13,762 nt of DNA from Gammaproteobacteria bacterium (GTDB taxonomy: Bacteria > Pseudomonadota > Gammaproteobacteria > Steroidobacterales > Steroidobacteraceae), in the NCBI GenBank assembly GCA_027451085.1, contig DAIDKA010000005.1, forward strand, positions 1-13,762. The letters run 5' to 3'. The translations under genes and the position numbers were made by a program. Under the pieces are notes generated by a model that made no database searches, had not been told where the DNA came from, and saw nothing but the letters and a program-made list of their open reading frames with translations. Shown here in pieces: positions 10,575 through 13,762 of the stretch (its first letter is position 1; every line of letters begins with the position of its first letter).

Positions 10575-10780
10575 CCTTTTCACCGGGGTGCATCGTGCTC
10601 CGGTAGTTCTGCCGCGAAAGCGGCGCCGGGCGAGGTTGGTGGCCGAAAGCTGCCAAGACCACTCGAGCAGACCTCTGCGGTGGCTGCCGCATGTCTCTTG
10701 TGTTGTCTCAAGCCTTCCCGAATACATCAACGGCTGCTGCAGGCCTGAAAGGCTTGTGGCGCAGGTAGTGAATTCAGCCT
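10575..10780 (+). promoter_or_regulatory. Structured 5' leader of the rplC transcript (candidate ribosomal-protein leader)
   Basis: About 205 nt between the predicted start site and rplC hold no credible gene but a series of hairpins. One is 10582-10588 with 10598-10604 (7 bp). The next is GCCGC/GCGGC around a GAAA loop (10611-10624). A long imperfect hairpin spans 10631-10665, including a 7-bp stem UGGUGGC/GCUGCCA. Alternative short stems at 10667-10678 and 10677-10690 share two bases and so exclude each other. A 7-bp stem (10740-10756) ends just before the weak AGGT at 10763-10766. In E. coli, L4 represses the S10 operon by binding a leader of similar length placed before rpsJ. Here L4 (rplD) is the second gene of the transcript, so L4 autoregulation is a reasonable hypothesis. 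I could not match the E. coli L4-binding stem by eye. Confidence 0.55.
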
Positions 10781-11512
10781 ATGAAAAATTCTATTGGTCT
10801 GGTCGGGCGCAAGGCGGGAATGACCCGCGTGTTCACGGACGCGGGTGAGACCATCCCCGTGACCGTGATCGAAGTGCTGCCCAATCGCGTCACCCAGCTG
10901 AAGACGAAGGAAGCCGACGGCTATCGCGCCGTGCAGGTGGCCTTCGGCCAGAAGCGCCCCCAGCTGCTGTCCAAGGCGGCCGCCGGCCACCTGGCCAAGG
11001 CGTCCGTCACGCCGGGCCGCGGGCTGATGGAGTTCCGCCTGGTCGATGGCGAGGGCGCCGACCTCAAGGAAGGCGCCGAGCTTACGGTCGACCGCTTCAA
11101 GGCGGGTGAAATCGTCGACGTCACCGGCACCACCATCGGCAAGGGTTTCGCCGGCACGATGAAGCGTCACAACTTCGGCGGCCAGAACGCAACGCACGGC
11201 GTGTCCGTGTCGCACCGCGCCCCGGGTTCCATTGGCCAGCGTCAGACGCCGGGCCGCGTGTTCAAGGGTAAGCGCATGTCCGGCCACATGGGTGCCGTGC
11301 GCCGCACCACCGAGAACCTCAAGGTCGTCGAGGTGGATGCCGGGCGCAACCTCATTCTGGTCCGTGGCGCCGTTCCGGGCGCCGAGGGTGGCCAGGTCAT
11401 CGTGCGCCCATCAGTGAAGGCGCAGCGCCTGGCGCTGCGCAAGAAGATCGTGCCGACCAAGGTCCAGGTGGCTGGCAAGGCCGTCAACCCGGGCAAGGCC
11501 GGCAAGAAGTAA
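10781..11512 (+). CDS. rplC: 50S ribosomal protein L3 (uL3)
   Basis: Early assembly protein of the large subunit, binding near the 3' end of 23S rRNA with an extension toward the peptidyl transferase centre. It has 243 residues against about 209 in E. coli. Family segments: IGLVGRKAGMTRVFT (5-19), GYRAVQVAFG, KGKGFAGT-like IGKGFAGTMKRHNF, and HRAPGSIGQRQTPGRVFKGKRMSG. Gln153 in GSIGQ corresponds to the glutamine that PrmB methylates in E. coli. The core ends at about residue 214 (IVRPSVKA). Residues 215-243 form an extra tail with nine Lys/Arg and no acidic residue. The ATG is the only possible start: an in-frame TGA lies at 10769. The ribosome-binding site is weak (AGGT, 14 nt upstream). Confidence 0.97.
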   Translation: MKNSIGLVGRKAGMTRVFTDAGETIPVTVIEVLPNRVTQLKTKEADGYRAVQVAFGQKRPQLLSKAAAGHLAKASVTPGRGLMEFRLVDGEGADLKEGAELTVDRFKAGEIVDVTGTTIGKGFAGTMKRHNFGGQNATHGVSVSHRAPGSIGQRQTPGRVFKGKRMSGHMGAVRRTTENLKVVEVDAGRNLILVRGAVPGAEGGQVIVRPSVKAQRLALRKKIVPTKVQVAGKAVNPGKAGKK

Positions 11513-11521
11513 GGACCCATC

Positions 11522-12130
11522 ATGAAGCTGAAAGCTGTCAAGGGCGGCGGGGCCGAGCTCGCAGTCTCCGAGGCCACCTTCGGGCAGGCCTGGAACGAGG
11601 CGCTCGTGCACCAGGTCGTCGTCGCCTACCGCAATGCCGGCCGCGCCGGTACCAAGCGGCAGAAGTCCCGTGCGGAAGTCTCCGGCGGTGGCAAGAAGCC
11701 GTGGTCGCAGAAGGGCACGGGCCAGGCCCGCGCCGGTTCCAGCCGCTCGCCCATCTGGCGCGGCGGTGGCGTGACGTTCGCGGCGCGTCCGCGCGACTTC
11801 TCGCAGAAGGTCAACCGCAAGATGTACCGCGGCGCCATCCGCTCGATGTTGTCGGAGCTGGCCCGTCAGGACCGCCTGTTCGTCACCGACTCCCTGTCGC
11901 TGGATACGCCCAAGACCAAGCTGCTGGCCGGCAAGCTCGCCTCCTGGGAGCTGTCGAACGTGCTGATCGTGGTCGAAGCGCTGGATATGAACCTGTACCT
12001 GGCCTCCCGCAACCTGCCGCATGTCGAGATGCTCGATGTCACGCAGATCAACCCGGTGTCGCTGGCGGGCCATAAGCAGGTGCTGCTGACCGTGGGCGCG
12101 GCGAAGCTGCTCGAGGAGAAACTGCAGTGA
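11522..12130 (+). CDS. rplD: 50S ribosomal protein L4 (uL4)
   Basis: Large-subunit assembly protein with a loop reaching the peptide exit tunnel. In E. coli it is also the repressor of the S10 operon at both transcription and translation level. It has 202 residues (E. coli 201). The tunnel loop is recognised as RAEVSGGGKKPWSQKGTGQARAG near 50-72, followed by RSPIWRGGGVTF. The loop looks wild type, without the deletions or substitutions known from macrolide resistance. The ATG is 9 nt after rplC, and TAAGGA at 11510-11515 overlaps the rplC stop, so the two are coupled. The 3' end overlaps the start of rplW by 4 nt. Confidence 0.98.
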   Translation: MKLKAVKGGGAELAVSEATFGQAWNEALVHQVVVAYRNAGRAGTKRQKSRAEVSGGGKKPWSQKGTGQARAGSSRSPIWRGGGVTFAARPRDFSQKVNRKMYRGAIRSMLSELARQDRLFVTDSLSLDTPKTKLLAGKLASWELSNVLIVVEALDMNLYLASRNLPHVEMLDVTQINPVSLAGHKQVLLTVGAAKLLEEKLQ

Positions 12131-12429
12131 ACCGCGAACAACTCATGACGGTGCTGCTCGCCCCGCATGTGACGGAAAAAACGTCCATGGCGATGCAGAA
12201 CCACAACCAGTACGCCTTCCGCGTGCGCCGCGAGGCCACCAAGATCGACATCAAGCAGGCCGTCGAACTGATGTTCGACGTCAAGGTCGCCGGTGTGCAG
12301 GTGGTGAACGAACCCGGCAAGCCGCGTCGCTTCGGCAAGCTGCAGGGTCGCACCCAGGACGTCAAGAAGGCCTACGTCAGCCTGGTTGCAGGCCAGACCA
12401 TCGACTTCGAGGCCAAGGCCCGGGCGTAA
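12127..12429 (+). CDS. rplW: 50S ribosomal protein L23 (uL23)
   Basis: Protein at the rim of the exit tunnel and docking point for trigger factor and signal recognition particle. It has 100 residues, the same as E. coli. It begins MNREQLMTVLLAPHVTEKTS, with the conserved LxAPHVTEK motif, and contains EATKIDIKQAVELMFDVKV and KPRRFGKLQGR. The start is GTG at 12127, overlapping the rplD stop as GTGA. GAGGAG at 12113-12118, within rplD, is correctly placed 8 nt upstream. Overlap plus internal ribosome-binding site indicates translational coupling to rplD. Confidence 0.97.
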   Translation: MNREQLMTVLLAPHVTEKTSMAMQNHNQYAFRVRREATKIDIKQAVELMFDVKVAGVQVVNEPGKPRRFGKLQGRTQDVKKAYVSLVAGQTIDFEAKARA

Positions 12430-12453
12430 GCCCGAGGCTTTCGAGAAACCGAC

Positions 12454-13290
12454 ATGGCACTCATCAAGTTCAAGCCCACGTCTCCCGGCACCCGCACGGT
12501 GGTGCGCATCGACCGTTCGCACCTGCACAAGGGCGGGCCGTACGCGCCGCTGACCGTTGCCCAGAGCAAGACCGGCGCGCGCAACCACTTCGGTCGCATC
12601 ACCACCCGTCACGTCGGCGGTGGTTCGCGCCAGAAGTACCGCGTCATCGATTTCAAGCGCGACAAGGACGGCATCGACGCCGTGGTCGAGCGCGTGGAGT
12701 ACGATCCCAATCGCACCGCGCACATCGCCCTGGTGCTGTTCGCCGATGGCGAACGCCGCTACGTCCTCGCCACCAAGGGCATGGCCAAGGGTGACCAGCT
12801 GCGCACCGGCGCCGACTCGCCGATCAAGAGCGGCAACGCCATGCAGTTGCGCCACATCCCGGTGGGTTCGATCGTGCACAACGTGGAGATGAAGCCGGGC
12901 AAGGGCGGTCAGCTGGCCCGCAGCGCCGGCTCCTCGGTGCAGTACACCTCCCGCGAAGGCCAGTACGCGTACCTGCGCCTCAAGTCCGGCGAGACCCGCA
13001 AGGTTCACATCGACTGCCGCGCCACGCTGGGCGAGGTCAGCAACGACGAACACAACCTGCGCAGCTACGGCAAGGCGGGCGCGATCCGCTGGCGTGGCGT
13101 GCGTCCGACGGTGCGCGGCCTGGTCATGAACCCCGTCGATCACCCGCACGGTGGTGGCGAGGGTAAATCCGGCCAGGGTAACCCGCACCCGGTGTCGCCC
13201 TGGGGCTGGAACACCAAGGGCAAGAAGACCCGCAACAACAAGCGCACGGACAACATGATCGTGCAGCGCCGCAAGAACAAGGTGCGGTGA
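12454..13290 (+). CDS. rplB: 50S ribosomal protein L2 (uL2)
   Basis: One of the most conserved large-subunit proteins, needed for subunit association and for the peptidyl transferase centre. It has 278 residues (E. coli 273). Conserved parts: RNHFGRITTRHVGGG (43-57), KRDKDGIDAVVERVEYDPNR, GKGGQLARSAGSSVQ, and the signature MNPVDHPHGGGEGK. His230 in DHPHGGG corresponds to the family's invariant His229. The basic C-terminus ends MIVQRRKNKVR. The spacer from rplW is 24 nt and holds only weak Shine-Dalgarno matches (GAGA at 12443-12446, 7 nt from the ATG). Assignment is certain; the weak site is the only mild oddity. Confidence 0.98.
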   Translation: MALIKFKPTSPGTRTVVRIDRSHLHKGGPYAPLTVAQSKTGARNHFGRITTRHVGGGSRQKYRVIDFKRDKDGIDAVVERVEYDPNRTAHIALVLFADGERRYVLATKGMAKGDQLRTGADSPIKSGNAMQLRHIPVGSIVHNVEMKPGKGGQLARSAGSSVQYTSREGQYAYLRLKSGETRKVHIDCRATLGEVSNDEHNLRSYGKAGAIRWRGVRPTVRGLVMNPVDHPHGGGEGKSGQGNPHPVSPWGWNTKGKKTRNNKRTDNMIVQRRKNKVR

Positions 13291-13299
13291 GGAGCTTAG

Positions 13300-13581
13300 A
13301 TGCCGCGTTCAACTAAGAAGGGTCCGTTCGTCGATCTGCACCTGGTCAAAAAGGTGCAGACCGCCGCCGCCCGCAACGATCGCAAGCCGATCAAGACCTG
13401 GTCGCGCCGCTCGATGGTCATTCCCGAGATGGTCGGTCTGACCCTGGCCGTTCACAACGGTCGCCAGCACATCCCCGTGCTGGTGTCCGAGAACATGGTC
13501 GGTCACAAGCTCGGCGAGTTCTCCCCCACCCGCACCTTCAAGGGTCATTCGGGTGACAAGAAGGTCGAGGCCGGGAAGTAA
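13300..13581 (+). CDS. rpsS: 30S ribosomal protein S19 (uS19)
   Basis: 30S head protein that forms a pair with S13 and touches the A-site tRNA region. It has 93 residues (E. coli 92). It begins MPRSTKKGPFVDLHLVKKV and continues KTWSRRSMVIPEMVGLT, then HNGRQHIPVLVSENMVGHKLGEFSPTRTFKGH, all typical of the family. GAGGAG at 13289-13294 overlaps the rplB stop and lies 5 nt before the ATG, so it is coupled to rplB. rplV follows after 3 nt. Confidence 0.98.
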   Translation: MPRSTKKGPFVDLHLVKKVQTAAARNDRKPIKTWSRRSMVIPEMVGLTLAVHNGRQHIPVLVSENMVGHKLGEFSPTRTFKGHSGDKKVEAGK

Positions 13582-13584
13582 GCC

Positions 13585-13762
13585 ATGGAAGTCACAGCAA
13601 AGCTGCGCCATGCGCGCATCTCTCCGCAGAAGTGCCGCCTGGTCGCCGACGTCGTCCGCGGCCAGCCGGTGAACAATGCGCTGAACGTGCTGAAGTTCAT
13701 GCCCAAGAAGGGCGCGGACCTCGTCTACAAGGTGCTGTGGTCGGCCATCGCCAACGCCCAGG
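13585..13762 (+). CDS. rplV: 50S ribosomal protein L22 (uL22), N-terminal part (3' end outside window)
   Basis: Large-subunit protein whose long hairpin lines the exit tunnel. The first 59 codons are present, about half of the usual 110 residues. It begins MEVTAKLRHARISPQKCRLV and continues ADVVRGQPVNNALNVLKF and KVLWSAIANAQ, matching the family N-terminal half. The tunnel-facing hairpin lies beyond the window. The ATG is 3 nt after the rpsS stop; GGGAAG at 13573-13578 may serve as a weak ribosome-binding site. It continues the S10 operon order. Confidence 0.96.
   Translation, partial: MEVTAKLRHARISPQKCRLVADVVRGQPVNNALNVLKFMPKKGADLVYKVLWSAIANAQ

Noticed and set aside
10440..10748. A 102-codon frame in the rpsJ-rplC gap that could be a small protein
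   Set aside because: It runs through the predicted promoter and leader hairpins, has no ribosome-binding site and shows no family resemblance; composition fits translated noncoding GC-rich DNA.

Overview
This window is the central part of the conserved bacterial transcription and translation gene cluster (rpoBC, then str, then S10). All genes lie on the + strand: 'rpoB, rpoC, rpsL, rpsG, fusA, tuf, rpsJ, rplC, rplD, rplW, rplB, rpsS, rplV'. The first and last genes are cut by the window edges. High GC (mid-60s % by eye), a full-length RpoC of 1402 residues whose zinc and catalytic residues keep the E. coli numbering and which carries the large trigger-loop insertion found in Gammaproteobacteria, and an EF-G start of the form MPRTTPIERYRN all point to a high-GC gammaproteobacterium. 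The order within that class cannot be fixed from this sequence alone. No mobile element, CRISPR array, tRNA, rRNA or accessory gene is visible.

Layout: 1-5479 holds the end of rpoB and all of rpoC. At 5480-5739 a 260-nt spacer carries four closely packed hairpins, then a near-consensus sigma-70 promoter (TTGACA, 17 nt, TAGAAT) and a roughly 117-nt leader. At 5740-9960 lies the str group (S12, S7, EF-G, EF-Tu). At 9961-10088 a 128-nt spacer carries two strong consecutive hairpins and no convincing promoter, followed by rpsJ (10089-10400). At 10401-10780 an unusually long 380-nt gap separates rpsJ from rplC. From 10781 to the window end the S10 genes are packed with gaps of 3-24 nt or a 4-nt overlap.

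RpoB and RpoC form the RNA polymerase core. S12, S7, S10 and S19 are small-subunit proteins; L3, L4, L23, L2 and L22 are large-subunit proteins. EF-G and EF-Tu drive elongation. The cluster therefore co-ordinates supply of the transcription and translation machinery.

Gene content is ordinary; the interest is in regulation. The rpsJ-rplC gap contains a ribosomal-type promoter (AT-rich UP-like element, TTGTAG, 17 nt, TATACT, GC-rich discriminator) and a long, highly structured leader. This suggests that rpsJ belongs to the str transcript and that the main S10 promoter and leader sit after rpsJ, not before it as in E. coli. Further oddities are a tuf gene with codon choice unlike its neighbours, a fusA that starts at GTG with no visible Shine-Dalgarno sequence, a basic C-terminal extension on L3, and the lack of room for the E. 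coli-type S7 operator between rpsL and rpsG. I see no novel protein system here.
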